DNA of 64,000 nt from JAHEZL01 sp046074525 (GCA_046074525.1 JBJTOK010000059.1:1-64000), one strand, 5' to 3'; positions 26,832-37,104 are shown, counted from the stretch's first letter. Notes: generated by a model not told the origin, from the sequence alone. Numbers and translations: made by a program.

Positions 26832-27632
26832 CTATTCTTTCTTCTTTTTCAGTTCTCTGGTATTGATGAAGAAATTTAAACCGGTGGCAAAGTTGAACAT
26901 TTGATAATTGTCGATGTTGTACCTACTTAAGGGGAAACTTGCTGAAGCGCTAACGAAATAATGGACTTTTCTTCCCAGGTTCATCCTGATTCCTGGTTCG
27001 AAAAAGTAGCTCTCATTTTGGTAGACCTTATCATCATACTCCCGGTAATAAGGAAACTGGACTCCTGCAGTGGCGCCCTCAGTTTGATATTGTTCAAGCT
27101 CATAATAGCTGAGGTAGGTGAAACGGGATGAAAGCCCAATTTCGAAGTCTTTGTGTTTTACTCCGATGTTGCCTTGCAGAAAGCCTTTATAATATCTGTC
27201 TTTTTGTAATACATTAAGCTTTGAGTAGCTGCCCCATTCGTGTTCAAAGAAGTTGTGTACTTCGCCCATTCCACCTCCTGCATATATTTCATAAATCACC
27301 GGAGTTTTTCCAATGGTGGAGAAGTAACCTATTCCTGCCGTTCCACAGGAGTTGAAGAGTGTTTTTTCACTTAAAGTTTTTGCAGTGCTGTAAATTCTCT
27401 GATAGCTGGCTATGATTCCGATTTTATCATTGATGGCGTAAGCGCCTTGAAATTCCAGCTGTGAATGGTCGTAAGATTTACCGGCTTCACCAGCCGAAAT
27501 TCCTGCCGCCAGCTGTAAATCGCCTTTTTTCTTCAGAAGCGGAGTATGAGGCATAGCATTAGAATAAAAGATGTGGGAGCAACTGCTGAGGAGCAGGGTA
27601 GAGGAGAGAAGTAAAACAACAGATCGTAGCAT
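26832..27632 (-). CDS. Lipoprotein with outer-membrane barrel-like sequence
   Basis: 266 residues from ATG 27632; the frame is open to 27722, but the inner Met directly starts a lipoprotein signal (LRSVVLLLSSTLLLSSC). The mature part alternates aromatic and polar residues in short strands (KIGIIASYQRIY, AGIGYFSTIG, IGLSSRFTYLSYYE, YFFEPGIRMNLG, LNFFINTREL), the pattern of a small beta-barrel of about 10-12 strands. Function is unknown. It follows the methyltransferase gene by 96 bases. Confidence 0.72.
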   Translation of the reverse strand: MLRSVVLLLSSTLLLSSCSHIFYSNAMPHTPLLKKKGDLQLAAGISAGEAGKSYDHSQLEFQGAYAINDKIGIIASYQRIYSTAKTLSEKTLFNSCGTAGIGYFSTIGKTPVIYEIYAGGGMGEVHNFFEHEWGSYSKLNVLQKDRYYKGFLQGNIGVKHKDFEIGLSSRFTYLSYYELEQYQTEGATAGVQFPYYREYDDKVYQNESYFFEPGIRMNLGRKVHYFVSASASFPLSRYNIDNYQMFNFATGLNFFINTRELKKKKE

Positions 27633-27728
27633 AGCTTTTTTTTCGGCTAAACTACTTTCATGAGCTGCGGAGATCGAATTGATTGTTGCCACCGCCAAAG
27701 AATAAATTGGCAGAATTTGCAAGCGAAC

Positions 27729-28529
27729 TTAAAATTGCAAAGTGAAATGTTCTTTCTCTCTTCCTTTCTTAAAGAAGACGAGTCCGATAAAAAACAGGTC
27801 TACAGTAGCCGTTACATCAGGATGCTGCTGTATTTCCTTCCATGCTTTTTCCATTCCTTCGCTCCAGTGGATGTCATCAAAAATGATTACGCTGTTTTCG
27901 TGGATGAGGGGCAAACACTGCTGGAAATAGCGAACAGTTGGTTCATACTGGTGATTGCCATCGATGAATACAAAATCGAGGGAGCTTAGCTGGCGGAGCA
28001 CCTTTTCAAAGGTCTCATCGAAATTTCCAACTGTAATTTCAACGTTGTTGAGTTTCAGTGAATCAAAAACTTTGCGGGCAACTTTGGCGGTTTCCGGACA
28101 ACCTTCAAGCGTATGCACTTTAGTGCTTTTATTGGCTGCAGCGAGATAAGAGGTAGAGAGTCCAAGGGATGTTCCCAGCTCCACGATATTTTTCGCTTGT
28201 AAATGTAAGGCAAGCCGGAAAAATAATTTCCCGAATTTCTGGGGTTTGGCGGCACGCTGTGCAATGTCTTTTATTTTGCGTTTTCGTCCGTTGCCAAACT
28301 GCGAGCCCGCACCGAAATCAGTGATGGTAATTTCATTTTCATTTTTCAGCAAAGCCTTTCTTGCGCCTTCAATCTCGTCAAAAGGATAATAATGATCCTT
28401 GGATAAAATCACTTTGGAGTACAATTCAAAAATAAAAGGAGAATGAATGCTATAGCGGCTTTTGGCCCTTATCAGGTAGAGAAGATATCGTATTGCGGTT
28501 TTCAGTAAATGCACTGTCCAAACATACAT
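27729..28529 (-). CDS. Class I SAM-dependent methyltransferase
   Basis: 266 residues. After an N-terminal helical region (IRYLLYLIRAKSRYSIHSPFIFELY) comes the O-methyltransferase-like core: IVELGTSLGLSTSYLAAA (motif I), VHTLEGCPETAKVARKVF with the acidic residue, LDFVFIDGNHQYEPTVRYF and IIFDDIHWSEGM (post-motif metal-binding-like acidic residues). This is the class I type seen in catechol and flavonoid O-methyltransferases and in sugar methyltransferases. The substrate cannot be told. A strong terminator separates it from gldM upstream. Confidence 0.83.
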   Translation of the reverse strand: MYVWTVHLLKTAIRYLLYLIRAKSRYSIHSPFIFELYSKVILSKDHYYPFDEIEGARKALLKNENEITITDFGAGSQFGNGRKRKIKDIAQRAAKPQKFGKLFFRLALHLQAKNIVELGTSLGLSTSYLAAANKSTKVHTLEGCPETAKVARKVFDSLKLNNVEITVGNFDETFEKVLRQLSSLDFVFIDGNHQYEPTVRYFQQCLPLIHENSVIIFDDIHWSEGMEKAWKEIQQHPDVTATVDLFFIGLVFFKKGREKEHFTLQF

Positions 28530-28546
28530 TATTTCACTGAATAGAG

Positions 28547-28599
28547 AAAAAACTGCCTTACCGGGAGGAGGGGGAGGAAGGGGCTGGCAAGGCAGTTTT
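28547..28599 (-). terminator. Intrinsic terminator of the gldM-like gene
   Basis: An 11-bp stem (28549-28559 with 28589-28599, aaaactgcctt) around a 29-base purine-rich loop, followed on the minus strand by a T run. It starts 11 bases after the gldM-like stop. Confidence 0.7.
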
Positions 28600-28609
28600 G
28601 TTGGAGGAG

Positions 28610-30238
28610 TTAGTTTTTAATTTCAATCATCAACATTTCGTCCAAAGGGATGTTTTTGCCGGCTACATCTTTAGCTTTTATTCCTTCAAAGAATATTTTG
28701 TCTCCTTTGCCAACAGTATTTAAAGCGGCCATGACTTTACTATCAAACTCACCTTTTGGACATTTTATAGTTCCCTTTCCATTTCCGGTTCTATCAATGA
28801 TTGTCATTTCAAATCCATTAACATAGCATGGTAGATTGAATACAAAAGAAGGATCATAAAGAACCTCTATTTTTTGCCCTTTGCTCACGGCAATTTTCTT
28901 TTTGAATTCAATTAATGTGTAAGACTGTTTTCCTGATTTATCAAAATAAAAGGCACGTGGAGTAGGCAAGGATTTCACTCTGAATTCCATTTGCCCCAAA
29001 TTCACTTTTTGTCCATTTACTTCTGCATATACAGTAATTTTTGCCAGACCTAGTCGGGATGGTTTTGCCATAAACTTTCCATCACCCGTTCTCATCAAAG
29101 TGCCATTGTCGATTTGAGGTTGAATTTTATCGGAAGCAATACCTGGTACGGAAATCGAAATAGGATTTTCAGGGCCTAGATACATCACATTCATTTTATC
29201 TACAGATACTACGGCCGATGGTTGTGCAACGAGGTATTTGTTTTCAAAAGGATAGGTGAGGAATTCTCCTTTGCGTTTCGGATTGGGATGAGGAATTCTT
29301 ACAACGCCCTTCCAGGTGTGTTCGCCAACAGAACTGCCTAAACTGGAAAATTTACCGAAGCCATCTTTAATATCCAGTGTATCTACTTTGGAAAAGAATT
29401 TCAATTGACCACTTTTATTGAATAGGTCCATATCGTAGTCGCCCACCAAAATAATAGGTTGTTGAGTGGTGTCGGAGGCAGCCAGAAATATTTGTGCATT
29501 GTACTGATCTCCTTTAAGTACATAACTACTTTGCGCAATTGTCGCCGCCTGGATCTTATTCACTTTGTAATTGTCTATTCCCAATTCCTCATAGAGGTAG
29601 TTGATCGTGATGGATTCAGCATTTCTTAAGTACGACTGGATATTGCTGAGGTTGGCAGTAACGGCAGCCAGAGGCAAATGCTCCGAAATTCCTGCTTCCC
29701 AGGTGGTTTTGTTGCCTTCGTAATCCTTGTATTCATCGGTGGCGAGTAAGGTGGAAAGACTCTGGCGGATAGCAGTATCTTTTTTGTCGATAAGAGCAAC
29801 TATTTGTGTTTTCAATGCAGTGATTTTTTTTCTTAAATCTTCACCGTGGCCCTTAGTCATCAAATATTCAGCACCAATATCCTGGTTATCTTTCGCCAGC
29901 GGAATGCCATTTTCATCTACACCACCGGTATTGTCGATTAGCCATTTTTTGTGTGTTGCTATCAGCGCATTGAGTTTCTGGATTTCACTTTTCACAATTT
30001 TGGCATTTTTTAAGGTTTCTTTGGCTTTGGTGGAATTGGTGGCTGCAGCCATTTCAATTTTGCCATATACCGGCTCCACGTTCTCCACAAAATTATTCGC
30101 TGTTAGGTCGATGCCGCTCTCCAGTTTGAGGAAGGCATCCAATAGATCCTTGGAGGCGTTCATTGCGAGCATCGCCAGTAATACCAGGTACATGATGCCT
30201 ATCATTTGCTGTCGGGGACTGAGTTTTTCTGCTGACAT
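28610..30238 (-). CDS. gldM: GldM-type T9SS/gliding motor protein, stand-alone copy
   Basis: 542 residues. The N-terminus (LSPRQQMIGIMYLVLLAMLAMNASKDLLDAF) is the single membrane helix of GldM, which pairs with GldL in the proton-driven motor of the type IX secretion system. Long helical bundles (about 45-220) and Ig-like periplasmic domains (about 225-520) follow, ending in a short C-terminal strand region. Length is close to the usual GldM (about 510-530). In most Bacteroidota gldM lies in a gldK-gldL-gldM-gldN row; here the neighbours are a methyltransferase and, divergently, gltB. It is either a second GldM copy or the result of cluster break-up. Confidence 0.9.
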   Translation of the reverse strand: MSAEKLSPRQQMIGIMYLVLLAMLAMNASKDLLDAFLKLESGIDLTANNFVENVEPVYGKIEMAAATNSTKAKETLKNAKIVKSEIQKLNALIATHKKWLIDNTGGVDENGIPLAKDNQDIGAEYLMTKGHGEDLRKKITALKTQIVALIDKKDTAIRQSLSTLLATDEYKDYEGNKTTWEAGISEHLPLAAVTANLSNIQSYLRNAESITINYLYEELGIDNYKVNKIQAATIAQSSYVLKGDQYNAQIFLAASDTTQQPIILVGDYDMDLFNKSGQLKFFSKVDTLDIKDGFGKFSSLGSSVGEHTWKGVVRIPHPNPKRKGEFLTYPFENKYLVAQPSAVVSVDKMNVMYLGPENPISISVPGIASDKIQPQIDNGTLMRTGDGKFMAKPSRLGLAKITVYAEVNGQKVNLGQMEFRVKSLPTPRAFYFDKSGKQSYTLIEFKKKIAVSKGQKIEVLYDPSFVFNLPCYVNGFEMTIIDRTGNGKGTIKCPKGEFDSKVMAALNTVGKGDKIFFEGIKAKDVAGKNIPLDEMLMIEIKN

Positions 30239-30376
30239 ACTTTTAGGTTTTTATGGGTTTTGTTTCTCCATCAATGCACAAAAAAAGCATTGGTTACAGT
30301 CAGCAGTATTTAATAAAATTTAGGTCGCCCGAAACATTTTTTCAGGCCTCCTCTAAACTTTTACAATTTTTCCCTA

Positions 30377-30405
30377 TTGTATTTGCTTTAAAATGCGTAT
30401 ATTCG
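30377..30405 (+). promoter_or_regulatory. Bacteroidota promoter of gltBD
   Basis: TTG (30377-30379), 18 bases, TATATTCG (30398-30405), seven of eight positions of TAnnTTTG. The gltB ATG is 44 bases downstream. Confidence 0.6.
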
Positions 30406-30449
30406 CCGTCCTTTTTCTGCGTATTTTTTTAAAATTATAGATTGATTGT

Positions 30450-33400
30450 ATGACTGAGAATCAAGGATTGTATCACCCATCATTCGAGCACGACTCTTGC
30501 GGGATCGGATTTGTAGCGAATCTTAAGAACAAAAAATCAAATAAAATTATTCAGGATGCCATCGACATGCTGGAGAACATGGAACACCGTGGCGGTTGCG
30601 GTTGCGAACCTGAAACAGGTGATGGTGCCGGGGTATTGCTCCAGGTACCTCACGAATTTTTCAAGAAGGAACTGAAGAAACAGGACATCGAGCTGCCGGA
30701 ATTCGGCCAGTTTGGTGTGTGTATGACATTCTTTCCGCAGGATGCTACTGAAAAACAGCGCTGCAAGGACCTCTTTGTGGAATATGCTGTTCGTCTTGGT
30801 TTCGACGTGATTGGTTTCCGTGTGGTGCCTACTGATAACAGCATGCTGGGGGCCACTTCCAAGAGAGTGGAGCCACATGTAGAACAGATTTTCCTGACTT
30901 TCAAAGACAGCAAAGATCCTGAAGCGCTGGAAAGAAGATTGTGCGTATTGAGAAAATATGCCAACCGTAACATCCACCGCGAAATGCCAACGACTTACGA
31001 CAGCTTCCATATTACTTCAAGCTCTTACAAAGTCATCGTTTATAAAGGTCAGCTCCGTACCAACCAGCTGCGACCTTACTACAAAGATTTACAAACCAAG
31101 GATATTGCTTCTGCCATGGCAGTGGTTCACTCCCGTTTTTCTACCAATACCACTGCAAAATGGAGATTGGCTCAGCCTTTCCGTTTCATTGCCCACAACG
31201 GTGAAATCAACACGATTAAGGGTAACGTAAACTGGATGCGTTCTAAACAGGTGTTGTTGGAAAGCACCTTGTTTACTGTAGAAGAAATCGACTGGATGAT
31301 GCCGATTTGCGACATCAACCGTTCCGACTCCTCTAACCTCGATAACGTAGTAGAAATCCTTACGTTGGGTGGTCGTCCGATGGCGCAGGTAATGATGATG
31401 CTGGTTCCTGAGGCTTGGCAGCAAAATCCTGATATGCGTGAGGAAAAACGCGCGTTCTACGAGTATTACTCTTCTATCATGGAGCCTTGGGACGGTCCGG
31501 CGTCTATTTCTTTTACCGATGGTAAAGTGGTAGGTGCTACTCTCGATAGAAATGGTTTACGTCCTTCCAGATACTGTGTGCTTGATGATGATACTTTGAT
31601 TATGTCATCTGAAGCAGGTTCTTTGCCAGTGGATGAAGCGAAGGTGATTGAAAAAGGTCGTTTGCAACCGGGTAAAATTTTTGTTGCCGACTTAGAGAAA
31701 GGCCGTATCATTTCTGATAAAGAATTGAAAGATGAAATTTGTTCTGCTCGTCCATATGGTAGATGGTTAAAAGAGAACAAACTTTCTTTGAAAGATTTGG
31801 CTCGACCAATTAAAAAAACCAATGCACCGGCCAAAGGCATGGAGTTATTACAAAAGCAAATTGCTTACGGTTTTACCCGTGAAGACTTATATACTATTCT
31901 GGAGCCAATGGCGAAGGAAGGTGCCGAGCCAATTGGGTCAATGGGTACTGATGTTCCGTTGGCTGTGTTGTCATCACAGAGTCAGCATTTATCCAACTAT
32001 TTCAAACAATTGTTTGCTCAGGTTTCTAACCCTCCGATCGACCCGATCCGCGAGAAGGTGATCATGTCATTGTATACCAACCTGGGTTCACAAAAAAATA
32101 TCTTGGCCGAAACGCCTGAACACTGCCGTCAGATTCATTTAGATAATCCGCTATTGTCGAATGGTCAGCTGGATAAGCTGCGCAAACTGAACGATGGTGC
32201 ATTTAAATCATACACTATTAATGCTATTTTCAGTGCGTCGGATCGTCCGGGCACATTAGAAAATGCTATAGATGAAATCTGTGCTAATGCAGAGCGTGCT
32301 ACTTTAATGGGATGCAACATTTTAATTATCTCTGATAGAAATGTTGATCAAAACACTGCACCAATTCCTTCTTTATTAGCAGTGGGCGCTATACATAGCA
32401 GTCTCATCAAGAAAGGATTGAGAACCAGAACAAGCTTAGTTGTTGAAGCTGGTGATGCTATAGAAGTGCACCATTTTGCTACGTTGATTGGTTTTGGAGC
32501 CAATGCGGTGAATGCTTACCTCGCTGGTGACACAATCCGTAACATGTTTGAAGAGGAATTGGAAAGTGGTGAAACCACCATTAAAAAATTATTGGGTAAC
32601 TACAGCAAAGCGATCAACTATGGATTGTTGAAAGTGTTCTCTAAAATGGGTATTTCAACAGTACAGTCATACCAAGGAGCGCAAATTTTTGAAGCCCTCG
32701 GTATTGGTCCGGCTGTAATTGAAAAATGCTTTAGTGGTACTGTTTCTCGTATCAAAGGGATGACTTTTGACGATTTAGCGAAGGAGGCTTTGATTCGTCA
32801 CAAACGTGCTTACCAAAATACTTCATTAGATAAACACTTATTTATTGGTGGATATTATCAATGGAAGCGTAAAGGTGAAGCGCACTTGTTCAATCCTGAG
32901 TCGATCTCTTTATTGCAAAAAGCTACAAGAACAAACGATGTGAACGTTTACAAACAGTTCGCTCAAAAAATAAACGACCAAAGTCAGCAAGCGCTTACTT
33001 TAAGAAGTATGCTACAGTTGAAAAAAGGAACACCAATTCCTTTGGATCAGGTGGAATCGAAAGAAAGCATTTTTAAACGTTTTGCTACTGGTGCCATGTC
33101 CTTCGGATCAATTTCTTATGAGGCGCACAGCACCTTGGCTATTGCGATGAACCGCATTGGTGGTAAATCCAATTCGGGTGAAGGTGGTGAAGATGAAATC
33201 CGTTACGAGAAAAAAGCCAATGGCGATTGGGAAAGAAGTGCTATTAAACAGGTTGCTTCCGGACGCTTCGGTGTAACTGCGTACTACCTTACTAATGCTG
33301 ATGAATTACAAATTAAAATTGCTCAGGGAGCGAAGCCTGGTGAAGGTGGACAGCTGCCGGGTCATAAAGTTGATGAATGGATCGGAAGAGTGCGTCACTC

Positions 33401-34973
33401 CACGCCAGGAGTTGGTTTGATTTCTCCTCCTCCTCACCACGATATTTATTCTATTGAGGATTTAGCTCAGCTTATTTACGATTTGAAAAATGCCAACCGT
33501 GCTGCACGTATCAACGTGAAACTGGTGTCTGAAGCAGGTGTTGGTACTATCGCATCAGGTGTTGCTAAAGCAAAAGGAGATGTGGTGCTCATCGCTGGTT
33601 ATGATGGTGGTACCGGTGCTTCTCCATTGAGCTCAATTCGTCATGCAGGTTTGCCATGGGAATTGGGATTGGCCGAAACACACCAAACATTATTACAAAA
33701 CGACTTGAGAAGCCGTATCACTGTTCAAACCGACGGACAGCTGAGAACTGGTCGTGATATCGCCATCGCTACTTTATTAGGTGCTGAAGAATGGGGTATC
33801 GCTACTGCATCATTGGTTGTGGCAGGTTGTATCATGATGCGTAAATGTCATTTAAATACTTGTCCGGTGGGTGTTGCTACTCAAGATCCTGAGTTAAGAA
33901 AACTCTTTACAGGAAATCCAGACCACGTTGTGAACTACTTCACTTTTGTAGCTGAAGATCTTCGCTCTATCATGGCAGAACTTGGTTTCCGCACTATTGA
34001 TGAAATGGTGGGAAGAACAGATATGCTCGAAGTAAAATACAATGAGCCGAACTGGAAAACCAAAAACTTAGATTTATCTCCTTTATTATACCGTCCGCAA
34101 GTTGCTGCTGATGTTGGTTCATACAAGCAAAAAGACCAAGATCATGAGATCAACGATGTTGTTGACCGCAAGCTCATCGAAGTGGCGAAACCGGCACTCG
34201 AAAGCGGTAAGAAGGTGAAGAAGGAATTCAAGATCATCAATACCGACCGTTCGGTAGGGGCTATGCTCTCTAACGAGATCTGTAAAGTATACGGAGGCAA
34301 AGGCTTGCCGGAAGGAACTATCGACATTAAATTCGTTGGTTCAGCGGGTCAGTCTTTCGGTGGCTTTACTACCAAGGGCGTTCGTTTCACTGTAGAAGGT
34401 GAAGCCAATGACTACTTCGGTAAAGGCTTGTCTGGCGCCGAACTCGTGATCTATCCAAACAAGAAAGCTAAGTTTGTAGCTGAAGACAATATGATCATTG
34501 GTAACGTTGCTTTTTATGGCGCTACTTCAGGAAAAGCTTTTATCCGCGGACAAGCGGGCGAGCGTTTCTGCGTGCGTAACTCAGGTGTGACCACTGTAGT
34601 GGAAGGCATCGGTGACCACGGTGTGGAATACATGACAGGCGGACGTGTAGTAGTGCTCGGTAAAACCGGAAGAAACTTCGGTGCCGGTATGAGCGGTGGT
34701 TACGCTTACATTTGGGACAAGTGGAAAGAATTCACAAGCAATTTCAATAACGAATTATCCGATATCGAAGCTTTGTCAGCTGAGGATGTTGCTGAATTGA
34801 AAGGCTTGATCGAAGAGCATTTCCAATATACCGAAAGTGCTGTAGCCAAAGGCATTCTCGAGAACTGGGAAAGAGAACTCAAGTACTTCAAAAAGATAAT
34901 GCCACGCGACTACAAGCGTGTGATGGAAAAGAAGAAAGCTGAAAAAAAAGAAAAAAAAGAACTCGTTAAATAA
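30450..34973 (+). CDS. gltB: Glutamate synthase, large (alpha) subunit
   Basis: 1507 residues. It takes ammonia from glutamine in the N-terminal class II amidotransferase domain and channels it to 2-oxoglutarate at the FMN site, making two glutamates. Cys17 in HDSCGIGF becomes the nucleophile after a 16-residue propeptide is cut. The central and FMN domains carry GxGGEDE (SNSGEGGEDEIRY) and PGEGGQLPGHKV. The 3Fe-4S ligands are C-x5-C-x4-C at 1127, 1133 and 1138 (CIMMRKCHLNTCPVG). The C-terminal beta-helix domain has GAGMSGG. It is complete and works with GltD encoded 69 bases downstream. Confidence 0.98.
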   Translation: MTENQGLYHPSFEHDSCGIGFVANLKNKKSNKIIQDAIDMLENMEHRGGCGCEPETGDGAGVLLQVPHEFFKKELKKQDIELPEFGQFGVCMTFFPQDATEKQRCKDLFVEYAVRLGFDVIGFRVVPTDNSMLGATSKRVEPHVEQIFLTFKDSKDPEALERRLCVLRKYANRNIHREMPTTYDSFHITSSSYKVIVYKGQLRTNQLRPYYKDLQTKDIASAMAVVHSRFSTNTTAKWRLAQPFRFIAHNGEINTIKGNVNWMRSKQVLLESTLFTVEEIDWMMPICDINRSDSSNLDNVVEILTLGGRPMAQVMMMLVPEAWQQNPDMREEKRAFYEYYSSIMEPWDGPASISFTDGKVVGATLDRNGLRPSRYCVLDDDTLIMSSEAGSLPVDEAKVIEKGRLQPGKIFVADLEKGRIISDKELKDEICSARPYGRWLKENKLSLKDLARPIKKTNAPAKGMELLQKQIAYGFTREDLYTILEPMAKEGAEPIGSMGTDVPLAVLSSQSQHLSNYFKQLFAQVSNPPIDPIREKVIMSLYTNLGSQKNILAETPEHCRQIHLDNPLLSNGQLDKLRKLNDGAFKSYTINAIFSASDRPGTLENAIDEICANAERATLMGCNILIISDRNVDQNTAPIPSLLAVGAIHSSLIKKGLRTRTSLVVEAGDAIEVHHFATLIGFGANAVNAYLAGDTIRNMFEEELESGETTIKKLLGNYSKAINYGLLKVFSKMGISTVQSYQGAQIFEALGIGPAVIEKCFSGTVSRIKGMTFDDLAKEALIRHKRAYQNTSLDKHLFIGGYYQWKRKGEAHLFNPESISLLQKATRTNDVNVYKQFAQKINDQSQQALTLRSMLQLKKGTPIPLDQVESKESIFKRFATGAMSFGSISYEAHSTLAIAMNRIGGKSNSGEGGEDEIRYEKKANGDWERSAIKQVASGRFGVTAYYLTNADELQIKIAQGAKPGEGGQLPGHKVDEWIGRVRHSTPGVGLISPPPHHDIYSIEDLAQLIYDLKNANRAARINVKLVSEAGVGTIASGVAKAKGDVVLIAGYDGGTGASPLSSIRHAGLPWELGLAETHQTLLQNDLRSRITVQTDGQLRTGRDIAIATLLGAEEWGIATASLVVAGCIMMRKCHLNTCPVGVATQDPELRKLFTGNPDHVVNYFTFVAEDLRSIMAELGFRTIDEMVGRTDMLEVKYNEPNWKTKNLDLSPLLYRPQVAADVGSYKQKDQDHEINDVVDRKLIEVAKPALESGKKVKKEFKIINTDRSVGAMLSNEICKVYGGKGLPEGTIDIKFVGSAGQSFGGFTTKGVRFTVEGEANDYFGKGLSGAELVIYPNKKAKFVAEDNMIIGNVAFYGATSGKAFIRGQAGERFCVRNSGVTTVVEGIGDHGVEYMTGGRVVVLGKTGRNFGAGMSGGYAYIWDKWKEFTSNFNNELSDIEALSAEDVAELKGLIEEHFQYTESAVAKGILENWERELKYFKKIMPRDYKRVMEKKKAEKKEKKELVK

Positions 34974-35042
34974 TTCTGAGATTTTAATTCTTAATTCTGA
35001 ATTGAATTAAAAATTAAGAACTAGAAATTAAATATTAATGCA

Positions 35043-36530
35043 ATGGGCCAAACAGACGGATTTTTAAAGTTCGACAGAAAATTACCGGATTACGAGAAAC
35101 CGGCAGACAGAGTAAAACACTATAAGGAGTTTTACAAACCTTTTACCGAAGAGCAAACACGCCAGCAGGCTGCACGCTGCATGAACTGCGGTGTTCCGTT
35201 TTGTCACAGCGGCTGTCCGCTTGGAAATGTAATCCCTGAGTTTAATGATGCGGTTTACCGCAAGGAGTGGAAATATGCTTACGATATCCTGAGCACCACG
35301 AATAACTTCCCTGAATTCACCGGTCGTATTTGTCCGGCTCCATGCGAAGGTTCTTGCGTGCTTGGCATCAACAAACCACCGGTAGCTATTGAACACATTG
35401 AAAAAAGCATTATCGAGGAAGCCTACAAACAAGGCTGGGTAAAACCAAATACCAACATCAAGAGAACGGGCAAGAAAGTAGCCGTGGTGGGATCTGGTCC
35501 TGCTGGTTTAGCTGCTGCCGATCAATTGAACAAAGCCGGTCATTTCGTGGCGGTTTACGAAAGAGCACAAAAGCCGGGAGGCTTGCTGCGCTTCGGTATT
35601 CCTGATTTCAAACTCGATAAAAAAGTAGTAGAAAGAAGAATCAAGGTGATGGAAGAAGAAGGCGTGATCTTCAAATGCGGAGTGAACGTTGGGGTGGACA
35701 TTAAAAAAGAAGAATTACTGGAAAACTTCGACGCCATTGTATTGGCTGGTGGAGCAACTAATCCAAGAGATGTACAAATTCCTGGTCGCGAATTCAAAGG
35801 CATTTATCCTGCGATGGAATTCCTGTCGCAAAACAATGCCCGTGTTTCTAAACTGAAACAACAAAATCAACGCGGACAAGAAGTGGAAGAAATATTGGCT
35901 ACAGGTAAAAATGTAGTAGTGATTGGTGGTGGTGATACAGGTTCCGACTGTGTGGGAACTTCTAACCGTCACGGCGCAAAGTCCATTACCCAATTAGAAA
36001 TTGCTCCTAAGCCTTCTGAAGGTCGTGGTAATAACAATCCTTGGCCGGAATGGCCTTTGATCCTGCGTACTTCTTCTTCACACGAAGAAGGTGCCGACAG
36101 AAAATGGAGCATCCTCACTAAAGAGTTTGTTGGCGATAAAAACGGAAATTTAACCGGATTGAAAATCGCTGAAATCGATTGGTATAAAGACGCTTCAGGA
36201 AAACAGGCTTTCAAGGAAGTTCCGGGCACTGAAAAGGTATTGCCAGCCGAATTGATTACAATTGCTGCCGGTTTCCTCGGACCAGAGCACAATGGTTTAC
36301 TCGATGCTTTAGGCGTTGAGTACGATGAAAGAAGCAATGTAAAAGCCAATACCAGAGATTACGCTACTTCGGTAGAAAGAGTATTTGCTGCGGGCGATAT
36401 GCGTCGCGGACAATCCCTGGTGGTTTGGGCCATCAGCGAAGGCCGTGAGTGTGCCAAGGCGGTAGATACTTATTTGATGGGCGACACCGCTCTTGAATCG
36501 AAAGATTTATCGATGCTTGCTTTAGGTTAA
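35043..36530 (+). CDS. gltD: Glutamate synthase, small (beta) subunit
   Basis: 495 residues. It passes electrons from NADPH through FAD and Fe-S centres to the alpha subunit. The N-terminal Fe-S cysteine motifs are CMNCGVPFCHSGCPLGN and RICPAPCEGSCVLG. The FAD-binding motif is VAVVGSGPAGLAAADQL, and the NADPH-binding motif is VVVIGGGDTGSDCVGT. The C-terminal FAD signature is RVFAAGDMRRGQSLVVWAI. Length is normal. It lies 69 bases after gltB on an AT-rich spacer and 4 bases before a secreted protein gene. Confidence 0.97.
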   Translation: MGQTDGFLKFDRKLPDYEKPADRVKHYKEFYKPFTEEQTRQQAARCMNCGVPFCHSGCPLGNVIPEFNDAVYRKEWKYAYDILSTTNNFPEFTGRICPAPCEGSCVLGINKPPVAIEHIEKSIIEEAYKQGWVKPNTNIKRTGKKVAVVGSGPAGLAAADQLNKAGHFVAVYERAQKPGGLLRFGIPDFKLDKKVVERRIKVMEEEGVIFKCGVNVGVDIKKEELLENFDAIVLAGGATNPRDVQIPGREFKGIYPAMEFLSQNNARVSKLKQQNQRGQEVEEILATGKNVVVIGGGDTGSDCVGTSNRHGAKSITQLEIAPKPSEGRGNNNPWPEWPLILRTSSSHEEGADRKWSILTKEFVGDKNGNLTGLKIAEIDWYKDASGKQAFKEVPGTEKVLPAELITIAAGFLGPEHNGLLDALGVEYDERSNVKANTRDYATSVERVFAAGDMRRGQSLVVWAISEGRECAKAVDTYLMGDTALESKDLSMLALG

Positions 36531-36534
36531 TCCT

Positions 36535-37104
36535 ATGAAAATATTCCGAAGGCTGTTCCTCCTTTTGTGTTTTGCTTTTGCGGCAAACACAATGTATAGC
36601 CAGCAGGAAGATACTTATTCCCCCTTCCGCATCACGCATTTCAAGGAAGGGGGATTTTCTGTTTATTATAGTGGTTATGCCATAGCTCCAACTCTGAGTT
36701 ATTGGTTCCGCATGAATTTTTATGAGTACAATGAGTTCGTTTCGGTATCGGCTTCAGCGCCACTGAGTATTAGCGCGTACTTTAGCAGCTACTCGGGAGG
36801 TTTTCTGGCTTTGGATTTGCCCCTGACAGCCGATATCAATTTCGGCAACAGGGCAAATGATGAAACTGATTTTCCTATCGGGGGCTTTGTGGGTGCCGGA
36901 GGTGCTTTCAACCTCATGTATGCCTGGGGTGCAAGTCGCTCTTACGGTCCGCTTTTGCACACAGGCCTTCGTACTACAGCCGGCGGCAAAGATCTTACTT
37001 TGCGTTTTTCCTATTTGTTCGGCATTGACGGTACTTCCGATAGTTCACCTGCAACAGATACGAATCCAGGAGTGTGGGGCGTTGGCGTTTTTTATGGCCT
37101 TTGA
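36535..37104 (+). CDS. Small secreted, barrel-like protein, unknown function
   Basis: 189 residues with a signal peptide (LFLLLCFAFAANTMYSQ). The mature part has Gly- and Tyr/Phe-rich strands (GGFSVYYSGYAIAP, FVSVSASAPLSISAYF, PIGGFVGAGGAFNLMYAWG, GVWGVGVFYGL), ending in an aromatic-Leu terminus as in small outer-membrane barrels. It starts 4 bases after gltD and overlaps the next gene by one base, so it should be co-transcribed with gltBD. A link to nitrogen metabolism is not evident. Confidence 0.7.
   Translation: MKIFRRLFLLLCFAFAANTMYSQQEDTYSPFRITHFKEGGFSVYYSGYAIAPTLSYWFRMNFYEYNEFVSVSASAPLSISAYFSSYSGGFLALDLPLTADINFGNRANDETDFPIGGFVGAGGAFNLMYAWGASRSYGPLLHTGLRTTAGGKDLTLRFSYLFGIDGTSDSSPATDTNPGVWGVGVFYGL

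Noticed and set aside
34974..35042. AT-rich repeat-like spacer between gltB and gltD as a regulatory element
   Set aside because: The aattctta/taagaa words can pair weakly, but there is no strong stem or T run. It is treated as an operon spacer.
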